Assembly: GCA_003600225.1 (NCBI GenBank)
Contig: QZFT01000016.1
Location: 1-64,000, forward strand
Reading direction: 5' to 3'
Origin: Pseudonocardiaceae bacterium YIM PH 21723
Lineage (GTDB): Bacteria; Actinomycetota; Actinomycetes; Mycobacteriales; Pseudonocardiaceae
DNA length: 64,000 nucleotides
Shown: positions 15,239 through 25,423 of the stretch, piece after piece
Layout of the letters: each line of letters opens with the position of its first letter
How positions within the stretch are numbered: position 1 is the first letter of the stretch
Program-made: the position numbers and the translations under genes
Notes under the pieces: model-generated
What the model was told of the DNA's origin: nothing
The model's database searches: none
The model's input: the letters and a program-made list of their open reading frames with translations, nothing else

Positions 15239-16350
15239 CGCAGTGCTCCCGACGGGACGAGTTCCAGGACCATGCGGGCGAGGGTCTCGTCCGCGGTGCG
15301 GTGCCCGGCGTTGCTCTGAGCGAGGGCCATCTGGCTGAGCGTGCCCGGGTCGTGCAGTAACGGGATGAGCAGGTCGACGACCCGCTGGGTGGTGAGGTCC
15401 TCGTCCTTGACGATCACACCGCCGCCGGCGTCGACCACCGGGAGGGCGTTGAGCGCCTGCTCGCCGTTGCCGATGGGCAGCGGCACGAAGACCGCGGGCA
15501 GGCCGACGGCGGACACCTCGGCGACGGTCATCGCGCCGGAGCGGCACAGGATGACATCGGCGGCGGCGTAGGCCAGGTCCATCCGGTCGCAGTACGGCAG
15601 CGGCACGTAGCTGGGCGCGCCGGGTACCTGCTGGACGGCGATGGTGTTCTTCGGGCCGTGGACGTGCAGCACACCGATGCCGGCCTGCTGCAGGGCACCG
15701 GCGGCGCCGGAGACGGCGCGGTTGATCGACTGCGCGCCCTGCGATCCACCGGTGACGAACACGGTGGGCGCGGTGGGGTGCAGGCCGAAGTGCGCGCGGG
15801 CCTGGGCGCGCAGCGCGGCCCGGTCCAGCGTGGTGATGGAGTGCCGCAGCGGGATGCCGATGACCTGGGCGTCCAGGCCGCTGTTCGGCACGGCGGCCGC
15901 GACCTTGTGCGCGAACTTGGCGCCGACCTTGTTGGCCAGGCCCGCCTTCGCGTTGGCCTCGTGCACGACGATCGGCAGCCGGCCGCGGGCGGCGAGGTAG
16001 GCGGGCAGCGCGACGTAGCCGCCGAAGCCGACCACCACGTCCGCGCCGTACCGGTCGTAGATGTCCCGCACGGCCCGGATAGCGCCGCGGACCTTCAGCG
16101 GCAGCGACAGCAGGTCGGCGGTCGGCTTGCGGGGCAGCGGCACCGGCGGGATGAACTCGAGCTGGTAGCCCCGGGCGGGCACGATCTTGCCCTCCAGGCC
16201 ACGCTCGGTGCCCAGAGCGATGACCCTGGCATCCGGGCGCAGGCGCATGACCGCGTCGGCCAGCGCGAGCGCGGGCTCGATGTGGCCGGCGGTGCCGCCA
16301 CCGGCGACGACGACACAAGGTCCATTGTGGACAGAACCGTTGGCAGGCAG
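15235..16350 (-). CDS. murG: UDP-GlcNAc transferase MurG, probable CTG start
   Basis: Membrane-associated glycosyltransferase that converts lipid I to lipid II. Conserved parts: [22 protein letters not shown] near the N-terminus, [35 protein letters not shown] and [11 protein letters not shown]. The first ATG (16248) would start after the essential GGGTAGH loop. Reading upstream in frame to the stop near 16455 I find no ATG, GTG or TTG. A CTG at 16348-16350 lies five bases after GGAGG (16356-16360) and gives 371 residues starting [11 protein letters not shown], a normal MurG length. I therefore propose CTG initiation; a sequencing frameshift is the alternative. Its stop overlaps murC. A 102-base gap separates it from the upstream lipocalin-like gene and may hold a promoter. 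Confidence 0.85.
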   Translation of the reverse strand: MPANGSVHNGPCVVVAGGGTAGHIEPALALADAVMRLRPDARVIALGTERGLEGKIVPARGYQLEFIPPVPLPRKPTADLLSLPLKVRGAIRAVRDIYDRYGADVVVGFGGYVALPAYLAARGRLPIVVHEANAKAGLANKVGAKFAHKVAAAVPNSGLDAQVIGIPLRHSITTLDRAALRAQARAHFGLHPTAPTVFVTGGSQGAQSINRAVSGAAGALQQAGIGVLHVHGPKNTIAVQQVPGAPSYVPLPYCDRMDLAYAAADVILCRSGAMTVAEVSAVGLPAVFVPLPIGNGEQALNALPVVDAGGGVIVKDEDLTTQRVVDLLIPLLHDPGTLSQMALAQSNAGHRTADETLARMVLELVPSGALR

Positions 16351-16452
16351 GACAGCCTCCGCGAACTCGCCTGAAGTGGTGACGAGAACCAGACTAACAA
16401 CGCCGCCTTGACAAACCCTGCGTACCCATGCGTGTCGCGCTGCGCGACTGTG

Positions 16453-17544
16453 TTACGCGGACGGATTGATGTACTCGCAGTACACATTGTCGTTGAACGG
16501 CCGTCCGCGATAGGTGCCCTCGGCCCGGTAGGCGCCGATGAACCCCTGCCCGAAGCCGGGCACGAACGGCTGATCGACATGCCCGGTCCAGTCCAGGATC
16601 GGCTCGCCGCTCTCGTCCCGGACCTGCCAGTGCACGGTCTTCGGGATCCGGCACGGCACGCCCAGCGCGTTGGGCTGCCGTTCGTCCTGGTACTCCAGCA
16701 CGGTGAAGTCGGAGTCCGGATACCCCCGGGTGACGCCGTCCAGGGAACGCTCGTAGAGCCCGTGCGCGCCGCGGATCCCCTTGGCCTCGATCACGCCGAA
16801 GGACAGCATCGTGTCGCCGGCGACGGCCACCTGATAACTGAAGGTGTCCCAGGGCAGGGCCAGCCCGGGCAGGTCGACCAGCTGATACGGGGTGAATCCG
16901 TAGGCGTACTCCCAGGTTCCCAGGCCGCTGACCTCGACGGTCTCGCCCTGGTGGGTGATGGTGCCGGTGTACGGCGCCAGCAGGCCCATGTGGTGGTAGA
17001 TCGGCATCTCGATGAACCGGGTCAGCGCGTCGGTGACGTCCAGCCGCAGGTCGTAGCCCCAGCCGTCGTACCGCCCGGTCACGCGGTAGTGCGGGTAGGG
17101 ACCCGTGATGGTCAGATCACCGCCCCACTTCAGCGAGGACCCGTCCTCCTGGAAGTCACACTCCCCGCGGGCGTCGTACTGCCGGTAGTGGTGCGCGCCC
17201 TCGGCCGAGGTGTGCGTGGTCAGGAAGGCGCTGTGCCGGCGACCACCGGGCAGCCAGGTGTCGTTGTCGAAGGCCTGCACCCCGGCCCGGCCGATCATCA
17301 TCATCACGCTGAGCACGTTGTGCGGCGCGGGCAGATCGGAGATCATCAGGCCGTAGTGGACGGTTCCGGCGGACAACCCCTTGAGCCTGGGGCGCAGCAG
17401 ATCCGGCGTCTCGAACCGGCGCCGGTGCTCCCCCTCCGCCTTCCGCGCCTGCTGCTTGATCAACGCCATCAGGGCGCGTGGCAACAGACCACCGGAACCG
17501 TTGCCCAGCTGCCCCACCTGGTAGTTCTGCTGGATCGCGACCAT
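16453..17544 (-). CDS. Lipocalin/carotenoid-hydratase-like protein of unknown function
   Basis: A 363-residue protein, predicted soluble, without signal peptide. Its pattern (Trp/Tyr/Gly-rich strands, ITGPYPHYRVTGRYDGWGYDL, VSGLGTWEYAYGF, GFIGAYRAEGTYRGR) suggests a beta-barrel of the AttH/carotenoid 1,2-hydratase or DUF6670 sort, but I do not recognise it securely. It sits on the same strand between ftsW and murG, where actinobacteria normally have no gene. The gene has its own leader with two inverted repeats just before the start, so it is probably regulated separately from the wall genes. A lipid- or isoprenoid-related role is only a guess. Confidence 0.75.
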   Translation of the reverse strand: MVAIQQNYQVGQLGNGSGGLLPRALMALIKQQARKAEGEHRRRFETPDLLRPRLKGLSAGTVHYGLMISDLPAPHNVLSVMMMIGRAGVQAFDNDTWLPGGRRHSAFLTTHTSAEGAHHYRQYDARGECDFQEDGSSLKWGGDLTITGPYPHYRVTGRYDGWGYDLRLDVTDALTRFIEMPIYHHMGLLAPYTGTITHQGETVEVSGLGTWEYAYGFTPYQLVDLPGLALPWDTFSYQVAVAGDTMLSFGVIEAKGIRGAHGLYERSLDGVTRGYPDSDFTVLEYQDERQPNALGVPCRIPKTVHWQVRDESGEPILDWTGHVDQPFVPGFGQGFIGAYRAEGTYRGRPFNDNVYCEYINPSA

Positions 17545-17554
17545 CCCACCACTC

Positions 17555-17576
17555 CTATGTATGCCGACCTACATAG
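17555..17576 (-). promoter_or_regulatory. Operator-like palindrome at the lipocalin-like gene
   Basis: CTATGTA (17555-17561) and TACATAG (17570-17576) are exact inverted arms with eight bases between. It lies ten bases upstream of the ATG, directly before the ribosome binding site AGGAG, where a bound repressor would block transcription or loading. Confidence 0.6.
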
Positions 17577-17581
17577 AAGAC

Positions 17582-17596
17582 GATAACGTGATTATC
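17582..17596 (-). promoter_or_regulatory. Second inverted repeat, possibly containing a -10 element
   Basis: GATAA and TTATC flank CGTGA in an unusually AT-rich pocket. On the minus strand the sequence GATAAT resembles a -10 hexamer, which would place the palindrome at 17555-17576 around the transcription start. No clear -35 was found. Confidence 0.35.
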
Positions 17597-17634
17597 CGAT
17601 TTGGCCTACAGTCGGTTCCGAATACTGGAATCCG

Positions 17635-18966
17635 TCAGCGGCGGCCGCCGGCCGGAGCCGGGTTGGCCGGCCGGCCGCGGGGCGGGACCGGTGACGGCTT
17701 CCCGCGCCGCTTGGTGGGCGGCCGGTACACCGAGGGGATCGGCAGCCGCAGCATCTTCGCGACCGCTCCCTGACCACCGGACTTCAACGCCGAGATGCAG
17801 GCGGGCTCGTTGCGGGCGAAGTTGGCCAGGATGCCGAACACGATCATGGTGGTGACCACCGAGGACCCACCCGAGGAGATCAGCGGCAGCGGCAGGCCGG
17901 TGACCGGCAGCAGGCCCACCACGTAGCCGATGTTGATCACGGCCTGGGTCACGGTCCACACGGTCAGCGTGGCGGCCACCAGGCGGATCCACGGGTCGGT
18001 GTTCCGGGCGGCGATGCGCAGCCCGACGTAGGCGAGGGTGCCGAACAGCAGCAGCACGGTGCCGCAGCCGAGGAAGCCGAGCTCCTCGCCGATGATGGCG
18101 AAGATGAAGTCGTTGTGCGCGTTCGGCAGGTACATCCACTTGGAGCTGCTCTGCCCGAGTCCCTTGCCGAACAGGCCGCCCTCGCCGAGGGCCAGCAACG
18201 CCTGCTGCGCCTGGAAGCCCTCCTTCAGCGAGTCCACCGAGGAGGGATCGAGGAAGGCCCGCACCCGGTCGGAGCGGTAACCGGCGGTCGCGGCGAGGAC
18301 CAGCGCGCCGGACACCGCTCCCAGCGCGATCACCCCGAACAGCCGGAACGGGGCGCCGGCGAACCAGAGCAGGGACATCAGCACGATGGCCAGGGTGATC
18401 GTGGAACCCAGGTCGGGTTGCAGCATCAGCAGGGTGAACATGAGCAGCGCGGCGGGCACCACGGGCACCATCAGGTGCCGCCATTGATTCAGCAACGCGC
18501 GCTTGACCACCAGCACGTGGGCGCCCCACAGGGCGAGGGCCACCTTCGCCGGCTCGACGGGCTGGAAGGAGAACCCGGCCACGATGAACCAGGACCGGGC
18601 GCCGTTGATCTCCTTGCCGATGCCGGGGATCAGCACCAGGACCAGCAGGCCGAGGCTGACCAGCACCGAACCGAAGCCGAACCTGCGCATGGTCTTGGGC
18701 TTGATCCGGAGCACCACCACGAACAGCACCATGCCGACCAGCACGTACATCAACTGCTTGTAGAAGTACGAGTACGCGGTCTTCCCGGAGTTGATCGCGT
18801 CCACGGTGGACGCGGACAGCACCATCACCAGGCCCATCGCGGTGAGCAGGCCGAAGGTGGCCAGCACCAGGTGGTACGACGTGAGCGGCCGGGCCAGCCA
18901 GGCCGCCAGCTTGGTGCGTGCGGTCAGCAGCTGCGTACTGAAGGCAGTGGTGACCTTGCGCGCCAT
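17635..18966 (-). CDS. ftsW: Septal peptidoglycan glycosyltransferase FtsW (SEDS family)
   Basis: Polytopic SEDS protein that polymerises lipid II at the division site with its class B PBP. The 443 residues show about ten membrane segments and the SEDS signatures: GARSWFxxxGFSFQPVEPAK, the extracellular loop with FGKGLGQSSSKWMYLPNAHNDFIFAIIGEELGF, and LPLISSGGSS near the end. The Pro/Arg-rich tail (about 400-443) is typical of actinobacterial FtsW. Its ATG overlaps the last base of the murD stop. The next gene on this strand is not murG but the lipocalin-like gene. Confidence 0.96.
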   Translation of the reverse strand: MARKVTTAFSTQLLTARTKLAAWLARPLTSYHLVLATFGLLTAMGLVMVLSASTVDAINSGKTAYSYFYKQLMYVLVGMVLFVVVLRIKPKTMRRFGFGSVLVSLGLLVLVLIPGIGKEINGARSWFIVAGFSFQPVEPAKVALALWGAHVLVVKRALLNQWRHLMVPVVPAALLMFTLLMLQPDLGSTITLAIVLMSLLWFAGAPFRLFGVIALGAVSGALVLAATAGYRSDRVRAFLDPSSVDSLKEGFQAQQALLALGEGGLFGKGLGQSSSKWMYLPNAHNDFIFAIIGEELGFLGCGTVLLLFGTLAYVGLRIAARNTDPWIRLVAATLTVWTVTQAVINIGYVVGLLPVTGLPLPLISSGGSSVVTTMIVFGILANFARNEPACISALKSGGQGAVAKMLRLPIPSVYRPPTKRRGKPSPVPPRGRPANPAPAGGRR

Positions 18967-20363
18967 CAGGCCTCCTGGTCGGCGCCCTCCAGAACGGTAC
19001 GCACGGCCTCAGCGAAGGCCCTGCCGCGGTGGGCGTAGTCGGTGAACTGGTCCATGGACGCGGCCGACGGGGCCAGCAGCACCGAATCGCCCGGCTGGGC
19101 GAGCTGGTGTGCCGTCCGAACGGCCGTATCCATTACTCCATGCTCACCTGGCTGCACCTGATACACCGGGACCTCCGGCGCGTGTCGGGCCAACGCGTCG
19201 GCAATGACCGCCCGATCGGTACCGAACAACACTGCGGCGGCCAGGTGCTCGCGGGTCTGCAGCACCAGGTCGTCGACGTTGGCACCCTTGAGCAGGCCGC
19301 CGGCCAGCCACACGGCCTTGGGCTGCGCGAGCAGCGAGGCGCGCGCAGCGTCCGGGTTGGTCGCCTTCGAGTCGTTGATGTACTTCACGCCGTCGCGCTC
19401 GGCGACGAGCACCGAACGGTGGTCGCCGGGCGTGAAGGCGGCCAGGCCCTCCCGGACGGCCTGCGCGGGCACGCCGATGGACATGGCCAGCGCGGCCGCC
19501 GCGAGGGCGTTGGCCACGTTGTGCGGTCCGGGCGGGCGCACGTCGGCGACGTCGGCGATCGGCTGCGGCATCTCACGGCAGGCGAAGACCCGGTCGACCA
19601 GGTGTCCGTCGACGATGCCGAACCCGCCGGGCTCGGGCGCACCGGCGCCGAACGGCACGGCGTGCGGCCGGTCGACGGCCAGCTTGGCGACGATGGGGTC
19701 GTCGGCGTTGTACACCGCGACGCCGTCACCCCGGTAGATGGTCGCCTTGGCCTTGGCGTACTCCTCGATGGTGCCGTGCCAGTCGAGGTGGTCCTCGGTG
19801 ACGTTGAGGATGGCGGCCGCGCGGACGGCGAGGGTGGAGGACCAGTACAGCTGGAAGCTGGACAGTTCCACGGCCAGGATCCGGCGGCTGTTCGGCTCCC
19901 GGTCGGCGTCGACCGCGTCGATCACCGGCAGGCCGATGTTTCCGCAGGCGATGACCTCGTGCCCGGCGGCCTGCAGAATCGAGGCCAGCATGCCGACGGT
20001 GGTGGTCTTGCCATTCGTGCCGGTGACCGCCAGCCAGGTGGACCGGCCGTCGTCCAGGCGCCAGGCGAGCTCGACCTCGCTGATCACCTCGACGCCCGCC
20101 TCCTGCGCGGAGTGCGCCAGCGGGTTCTCCGGCCGCAGGCCGGGGCTGGTGACCACCAGGTCGATGCCGGACGGGAGCTCGGTGAGACCCGTCGCGGTCC
20201 GGACACCCGGGAACTGGTCCGCCAGCTTGGCCAGCGGGCCGGTGTTGTCGTCGGTCACGGTGACCGTGACCTCGGCGCCCCGCTTGACCAGCGCGGACAC
20301 CACGGAGCGTCCGGTGACGCCCGCGCCGATGACCAGGATGTGCTGTCCGGCGAATTCCGTCAT
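18966..20363 (-). CDS. murD: UDP-MurNAc-L-alanine--D-glutamate ligase MurD
   Basis: Cytoplasmic ATP-dependent ligase adding D-Glu to UDP-MurNAc-L-Ala. Start: ATG at 20363 ([15 protein letters not shown]), overlapping the mraY stop; an in-frame start six codons earlier lies within mraY and is unlikely. In the 465 residues the N-terminal Rossmann motif is near 10-18, the P-loop GTNGKTTT is at 115-122, [11 protein letters not shown] binds the substrate, and [12 protein letters not shown] and [10 protein letters not shown] lie in the C-terminal domain. It ends on the ftsW start. Confidence 0.96.
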   Translation of the reverse strand: MTEFAGQHILVIGAGVTGRSVVSALVKRGAEVTVTVTDDNTGPLAKLADQFPGVRTATGLTELPSGIDLVVTSPGLRPENPLAHSAQEAGVEVISEVELAWRLDDGRSTWLAVTGTNGKTTTVGMLASILQAAGHEVIACGNIGLPVIDAVDADREPNSRRILAVELSSFQLYWSSTLAVRAAAILNVTEDHLDWHGTIEEYAKAKATIYRGDGVAVYNADDPIVAKLAVDRPHAVPFGAGAPEPGGFGIVDGHLVDRVFACREMPQPIADVADVRPPGPHNVANALAAAALAMSIGVPAQAVREGLAAFTPGDHRSVLVAERDGVKYINDSKATNPDAARASLLAQPKAVWLAGGLLKGANVDDLVLQTREHLAAAVLFGTDRAVIADALARHAPEVPVYQVQPGEHGVMDTAVRTAHQLAQPGDSVLLAPSAASMDQFTDYAHRGRAFAEAVRTVLEGADQEA

Positions 20364-21445
20364 TGCTGGAGACCCAACCAATCGCTGTAGAACAGGCCGA
20401 GACCGAACATGCAGCAGATACCCGCCATTAGCCAGAACCGGATGATGACGGTGGTCTCCGCCCAGCCGGCCAGTTCGAAGTGGTGATGGAAGGGTGCCAT
20501 CCGGAACAGTCGTTTGCGAGTGGTCCGGAAGACCGCGATCTGCAGCACCACCGACATCATCTCGACCACGAACAGGCCGCCGAGCACGATCATCAGCAGC
20601 TCGGTCTTGGAGACGATGGAGATACCGGCGACCAGGCCACCGAGCGCGAGCGAACCGGTGTCACCCATGAAGATCTTGGCCGGGGCGGCGTTCCACCACA
20701 GGAAGCCGACGCAGCCTGCGGTGGCCGCGGCGGCGATGACCGCGACGTCCAGGGGGTCCCGCACCTCGTAGCAGCCCTGGGTGGTGCTCAGGCCGCAGTT
20801 GTTGCGGAACTGCCAGAAGGAGATCAGCACGTAGCTGGCCAGCACCATCGCCGTGGAGCCCGCGGCGAGGCCGTCCAGGCCGTCGGTGAAGTTGACCGCG
20901 TTGGACCAGGCGGAGATGGCCAGGTAGCAGAAGATGATGAAGCCGATGGCGCCGAAGGACACGAAGCCGATGTCCCGGACGAACGACAGGTGGTCCGAGG
21001 CGGGCCGGTAGCCGGTGTCCGGGTCGGGGAAGTACAGGGCGAGCACGGCGAACGAGACGGCGCCGAACAGCTGGCCGACCAGCTTGGCGGTCTTGTTCAG
21101 ACCGAGGTTGCGCTGCTTGCGGATCTTGATGAAGTCGTCCAGGAAGCCGACCAGTCCGAGCACGGTGGTCAGCAGCATCACCAGCAGGCCGGTGGCGGTG
21201 GGACCTTCGGCGTGCCGGTCGGTGAGCCAGGCGTAACCGTGGCTGGCCAGGTAACCGGCCCAGATCGCGGTCATGATCGCCACGCCACCCATGGTCGGGG
21301 TGCCGCGCTTGGCCTTGTGGTTCTGCGGGCCCTCTTCGCGGATCTCCTGGCCGAAGCCCTGGCGGGAGAACACGCGGATCAGATAGGGGGTCAGCAGGAT
21401 CGAGACCATCAACGCGATGGCCGCGGCGACCAGGATGTTCTTCAC
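20360..21445 (-). CDS. mraY: Phospho-MurNAc-pentapeptide transferase MraY
   Basis: Integral membrane enzyme transferring phospho-MurNAc-pentapeptide to undecaprenyl phosphate, forming lipid I. The 361 residues carry about ten hydrophobic segments and the family motifs GTPTMGG (near 51), the [10 protein letters not shown] catalytic block, [12 protein letters not shown] and [16 protein letters not shown] overlaps link it with murF upstream and murD downstream. Confidence 0.97.
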   Translation of the reverse strand: MKNILVAAAIALMVSILLTPYLIRVFSRQGFGQEIREEGPQNHKAKRGTPTMGGVAIMTAIWAGYLASHGYAWLTDRHAEGPTATGLLVMLLTTVLGLVGFLDDFIKIRKQRNLGLNKTAKLVGQLFGAVSFAVLALYFPDPDTGYRPASDHLSFVRDIGFVSFGAIGFIIFCYLAISAWSNAVNFTDGLDGLAAGSTAMVLASYVLISFWQFRNNCGLSTTQGCYEVRDPLDVAVIAAAATAGCVGFLWWNAAPAKIFMGDTGSLALGGLVAGISIVSKTELLMIVLGGLFVVEMMSVVLQIAVFRTTRKRLFRMAPFHHHFELAGWAETTVIIRFWLMAGICCMFGLGLFYSDWLGLQQ

Positions 21446-22914
21446 GAGGTGGATTCCTCCAGGTCGAGCAGGCCGTCAGCCACCCGCCAGAGTTGGTAGG
21501 CGTTGGACGCCTTGATCAACACAACGTCGCCGGGGCCGGCTTCGGCCCGCAGCAGGGTCAGGGCGGCGTCGGCGTCGGCCACCTGAACCGACTCGTCCCC
21601 CCAGGATCCTTCCAGGTGCGCCCCCTGGTGGAGGGCGGCGGCCTCGGCGCCGACCACGACCAGGCGGTTGATGTCCAGGCGGACGGCGAGCCGCCCGATC
21701 TCGTCGTGCCGCGCGATGTGGTCCTCGCCCAGCTCGCCCATCGGGCCGAGGACGGCCCAGCTGCGCCGGGGCGGATTGGTCGCCCGCGCCATCGTGGCCA
21801 GGGCTTTGAGCGCGGCGGCCATCGATTCCGGGTTGGCGTTGTAGGCGTCGTTGACGACGGTCAGCCCGTCGGCGCGCTGCGTGACGTGCATCCGGCGCGC
21901 GGATACCGGCGCCGCGTTGCTGAGCGCCGTCGCCGCCTCGTCCACCGAGGCGCCGAGTTCGAGGGCCACGGCGGCGGCGGAGAGCGCGTTGCCGACCTGG
22001 TGCACGCCGCTGACCTGGAGCCGGACCGGCGCGCTGCCGTCCTTAGTCACCAGGGTGAAGGTGGGCCGGGCGTTCTCGTCGAGCTCGACGCCGGTGGCCC
22101 GGATGTCGGCGTCCGGGTTCTCGCCCACGAGGACGACCTTGGCCTTGGTCCGGCCGGCCATGGCGGCCACCAGCGGGTCGTCGGCGTTGAGCACGGCGAG
22201 CCCGTCTGCGGGGAGGGCCTCGACCAGCTCCCCCTTGGCCTGCGCGATGGTCTCGCGCGAGCCGAACTCGCCCAGGTGTGCGGTGCCCACGTTCAACACG
22301 ACGCCGATCCGGGGTGGCGCGATGCGGCACAGCGCCGCGATGTGGCCCACGCCACGCGCGGAGAGTTCCAGCACCAGGTGCCTGGTCCCGGCATCGGACC
22401 GCAGCACGGTCCACGGGTGGCCGAGCTCGTTGTTGAACGAGCCGGGCGGCGCCACGGTGGGGCCGGAGACGGCGAGCACCTGGGCGATCAGGTCCTTGGT
22501 GGAGGTCTTGCCGGAGGATCCGGTCACCCCGACCACGGCCAGTCCCTTGGCGGCCAGGCCGGTGACCACGGAGGTGGCCAGGTTCGACAGCGCGGCCAGC
22601 ACGGCGGCGCCGGAACCGTCGGTGTCGCCTGCCAGGACGTAGGACCGGGATTCGGTGTGCTCCACCGCTGGCACGATGATCGCCGGGGCGTCCACCTCCC
22701 GGGCGGCGAGCACGGCCACCGCGCCGGAGGCCACGGCCTGGGCGGCGAAGTCGTGCCCGTCGACGCGCTCACCGGGCAGGGCGATGAACAGCCCGCCCTC
22801 GGTGATCTTCCGGGTGTCGAACTCGACGGTCCCGGTGACGAGCTCGGTGCCGTCGGTGCGGTGCAGCCGACCGCCCACCGCCTTCGCGATGTCGGCCACC
22901 GTCATGGGGATCAC
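21442..22914 (-). CDS. murF: UDP-MurNAc-tripeptide--D-Ala-D-Ala ligase MurF
   Basis: Cytoplasmic ligase adding the D-Ala-D-Ala dipeptide to UDP-MurNAc-tripeptide. The 490 residues contain [13 protein letters not shown] (P-loop, about 128-140), [23 protein letters not shown] and the C-terminal [18 protein letters not shown] block. The GTG at 22914 ([10 protein letters not shown]) is chosen over the ATG three codons on because it overlaps the murE stop and gives the usual MurF N-terminus. Confidence 0.96.
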   Translation of the reverse strand: MIPMTVADIAKAVGGRLHRTDGTELVTGTVEFDTRKITEGGLFIALPGERVDGHDFAAQAVASGAVAVLAAREVDAPAIIVPAVEHTESRSYVLAGDTDGSGAAVLAALSNLATSVVTGLAAKGLAVVGVTGSSGKTSTKDLIAQVLAVSGPTVAPPGSFNNELGHPWTVLRSDAGTRHLVLELSARGVGHIAALCRIAPPRIGVVLNVGTAHLGEFGSRETIAQAKGELVEALPADGLAVLNADDPLVAAMAGRTKAKVVLVGENPDADIRATGVELDENARPTFTLVTKDGSAPVRLQVSGVHQVGNALSAAAVALELGASVDEAATALSNAAPVSARRMHVTQRADGLTVVNDAYNANPESMAAALKALATMARATNPPRRSWAVLGPMGELGEDHIARHDEIGRLAVRLDINRLVVVGAEAAALHQGAHLEGSWGDESVQVADADAALTLLRAEAGPGDVVLIKASNAYQLWRVADGLLDLEESTS

Positions 22915-24461
22915 GCGCCGGCCTCCAGTTTGGCCTTGATCGCCGCGGTCAGCTCATCGCGGTCGGAGAAGGGTTGCACCACGCCTTGGATCTCCTGACC
23001 GGTCTCGTGTCCTTTGCCGGCGACGACCACGATGTCCCCGGGCTTCGCCCGGCGCACGGCCTCGGCGATGGCCTGCCTGCGGTCGCCGATCTCCAGCACT
23101 TCGCCGCGCTGTCCGGCCGGAAGATCATAGGCACCCGCCAGCATCGCCCGGCGAATGGCCGCCGGGTCCTCACTGCGCGGGTTGTCGTCACTGACGATGA
23201 GCAGCTGCGATCGGCTCGCGGCCGCCCGGCCCATCAGTTCCCGCTTGCCGGAGTCCCGATCGCCGCCACAACCCAGCACGACGATCACCTCGCCGGTCGC
23301 CTGCTCGCGCGCGGCGTCCAGCACGGCGGTCACCGCACCCGGTTTGTGCGCGTAGTCGACGACGGCGGTGAACTCCTGGCCGACGGCCACCCGCTCCATC
23401 CGGCCGGGTACGGCCATCGCCTCCAGGCCCGCGGTGATCGCGTCGTGCTCGACCCCCTGGCTGTGCAGGCAGCCGATGGCCAGCAGCGCGTTGGCGATGT
23501 TGAAGTCCCCGGGCAGCCGGATGGTGACCGGCAGCGAGGCGCCGTCCGGGCCGTGCGCGACGAAGGTCTGCCTGCCGTCCGGGAAGACCTGGCGGTCACT
23601 GTAGGTCCACGCCGCCTGGTCCTGGATGGACACGGTGACGGTGTTCGGCTTGACCAGCCTGCGGCCCCAGTCGCCGTCCACGCAGACCACCTCGGTGGCG
23701 GCGCGGCCGTCGAACAACAGCGCCTTGGCGGCGAAGTAGTCCTCCAGGTCCCGGTGGAAGTCCAGGTGGTCCTGGGACAGGTTGGTGAACCCGGCGACGG
23801 CGTAGCCCACGCCGGCCACCCGGCCCAGGGACAGGGCGTGGCTGGACACCTCCATCACCACGTCGGTGACGCCACGTTCCAGCATCACGGCCAGGAGTGC
23901 CTGCAGGTCGGGGGCCTCCGGGGTGGTGAACGCGCTGTCCAGGCGGGTGCCGGCGATGTTCGTCTCGACGCCGCCGATGATCCCGGTGGTGCGGCCCGCG
24001 GCACGCAGCGCGGAGTTGATCAGGTACGTGGTGGTGGTCTTGCCCGCGGTGCCGGTGATGCCCCAGATCGCCAGCTTGGTGGCGGGCTCGCCGTAGATGT
24101 GCGCGGCCGCGACGCCGATGATCTGCCGCGGGTTCTCGTGCACCAGCACCGGCAGGTCGCTGCCGTCCAGCTTGCGGGCGCCCGCCTCGTCGGTGAGCAC
24201 CGCGACGGCGCCACTGCGCTGGGCCTGTTCGGCGAAGTCGGCGCCGTGCGCCCGCGCCCCGGCCAGCGCGGCGAACAGATCGCCCTGCCTGGCCTCATGG
24301 GCGCGCAGAGTGGCGCCGGAGACGGTCACATCCCCACTACCGGACACCAGCTGCGCGCCGACCAATCGGGCCAGCTCAGACAGGGCCAGGCGGCGGACAT
24401 GCGATGGGCGTGGTGGCGGAGCGACGTTCTTCGCCCCGGCTGCAGCGGACTTCACGGGCAC
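22911..24461 (-). CDS. murE: UDP-MurNAc-L-Ala-D-Glu--meso-diaminopimelate ligase MurE
   Basis: Cytoplasmic ligase adding the third residue of the stem peptide. The P-loop GITGTAGKTTTTY lies at about 134-146, with SSHALSLGRV, NLSQDHLDFH, and the DNPR motif (SDDNPRSEDP), which marks meso-diaminopimelate specificity. The start is uncertain: the frame opens at a GTG at 24515, but GTG at 24461 (PVKSAAAGAK follows) fits better the short N-terminus of relatives and gives 516 residues. No clear Shine-Dalgarno precedes either. It is the first dcw gene in the window; ftsI and mraZ/W are not present to its right, where a divergent protease gene begins instead. Confidence 0.94.
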   Translation of the reverse strand: MPVKSAAAGAKNVAPPPRPSHVRRLALSELARLVGAQLVSGSGDVTVSGATLRAHEARQGDLFAALAGARAHGADFAEQAQRSGAVAVLTDEAGARKLDGSDLPVLVHENPRQIIGVAAAHIYGEPATKLAIWGITGTAGKTTTTYLINSALRAAGRTTGIIGGVETNIAGTRLDSAFTTPEAPDLQALLAVMLERGVTDVVMEVSSHALSLGRVAGVGYAVAGFTNLSQDHLDFHRDLEDYFAAKALLFDGRAATEVVCVDGDWGRRLVKPNTVTVSIQDQAAWTYSDRQVFPDGRQTFVAHGPDGASLPVTIRLPGDFNIANALLAIGCLHSQGVEHDAITAGLEAMAVPGRMERVAVGQEFTAVVDYAHKPGAVTAVLDAAREQATGEVIVVLGCGGDRDSGKRELMGRAAASRSQLLIVSDDNPRSEDPAAIRRAMLAGAYDLPAGQRGEVLEIGDRRQAIAEAVRRAKPGDIVVVAGKGHETGQEIQGVVQPFSDRDELTAAIKAKLEAGA

Positions 24462-24658
24462 GTCACGGAGGCTACCGGCGCACGGAGCGTGATCACCCGT
24501 CAGGTGTCTTGTCACCGGTGACCGGTAGTCCGGCCCGATGGGCCATTCAGGTTATGTCCCTGGAAATCGTTTTCGGTATCGCCTACAAACATGTGTGAAG
24601 GTTCCCTGCGACACCAACCCTGCCGGTGTCAGCCTTCCAACCCTGCAAAGGCACACAA

Positions 24659-25381
24659 ATGAAGATCAAGTTGATGGTGGGCGCTGCCGCGCTCGCCCTG
24701 GCGACGGCTGCTGTCGCCATCCCGTCCGGTGCGTTCTCGGTCAACGAGGTCGCCGCTCCGAAGCCGATCATCGGCGGTTCCGCCGGTACCTACTCCCCCG
24801 CCGCCCGGCTGCTGATCAACGGCGTGGGCAACTGCACCTCCACGCTGATCAAGTCGCAGTGGATCCTCACCGCGAAGCACTGCGTGACGGGCTCCTCCGG
24901 CTACTCCTTCAACATCGGCTCCACCAGCGACACCGGTGGCATCAAGGCCAACGGCACCACGGTCGTCCGGCACCCGTCCGCCGACATCGCCCTGGTCAAG
25001 CTGGACAAGGCCGTCAGCAGCCCGACCGCCACCCTGGCGAGCACCGACCCGAGCACCGGCTCGTCGATCAACGTCTACGGCTGGGGCGCCACCAAGCCGG
25101 ACCGCTGCCCGAACGAGGGCGGCGAGCTCAACTGCCAGTCCCCCTACCTGAAGACCGCCAAGGCCCAGGTGACCGGCAAGGTCACCAACTCCTACGGCGT
25201 GAACATCGGACTGCGGGGCACCGACGGCGGCGTCGGTGGCGGCGATTCGGGCGGCCCGGCGGTCAACGCCGCCGGCCAGCAGGTCGGCGTCGCGTCCACC
25301 AGCGACCGCAAGGACAAGGGCAGCTTCTACTACATCAGCGTCGCGACCTACCTGTCCTGGATCCAGCAGAACGCCGTCTGA
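24659..25381 (+). CDS. Secreted trypsin-like serine protease (S1 family)
   Basis: An exported chymotrypsin-fold protease of 240 residues. The ATG at 24659 follows AAAGG by seven bases; MKIKLMVGAAALALATAAVA is a good signal peptide, probably with a short propeptide up to the mature start at PIIGG. The triad is visible: His74 (LTAKHC), Asp109 (SADIALVKL) and Ser197 (GGGDSGGP). Cys pairs expected of the fold are present around His74 and in the C-terminal half. It faces away from murE and is closed by a strong terminator. Substrate unknown. Confidence 0.93.
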   Translation: MKIKLMVGAAALALATAAVAIPSGAFSVNEVAAPKPIIGGSAGTYSPAARLLINGVGNCTSTLIKSQWILTAKHCVTGSSGYSFNIGSTSDTGGIKANGTTVVRHPSADIALVKLDKAVSSPTATLASTDPSTGSSINVYGWGATKPDRCPNEGGELNCQSPYLKTAKAQVTGKVTNSYGVNIGLRGTDGGVGGGDSGGPAVNAAGQQVGVASTSDRKDKGSFYYISVATYLSWIQQNAV

Positions 25382-25388
25382 TCCATCC

Positions 25389-25420
25389 CTGAAGGGCACC
25401 TTGAGCAAGGTGCCCTTCAG
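25389..25420. terminator. Bidirectional terminator between convergent genes
   Basis: CTGAAGGGCACCTT (25389-25402) and AAGGTGCCCTTCAG (25407-25420) form an exact 14-bp stem with a GAGC loop. It sits between the protease gene and the convergent flavin reductase-like gene, four bases from the latter's stop, and can serve both. Confidence 0.9.
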
Positions 25421-25423
25421 GCA

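Noticed and set aside
15239..16318. Extension of murC upstream in frame to about 830 codons
   Set aside because: The upstream part lies on top of murG in another frame and has no homology; murC starts at the ATG overlapping the murG stop.
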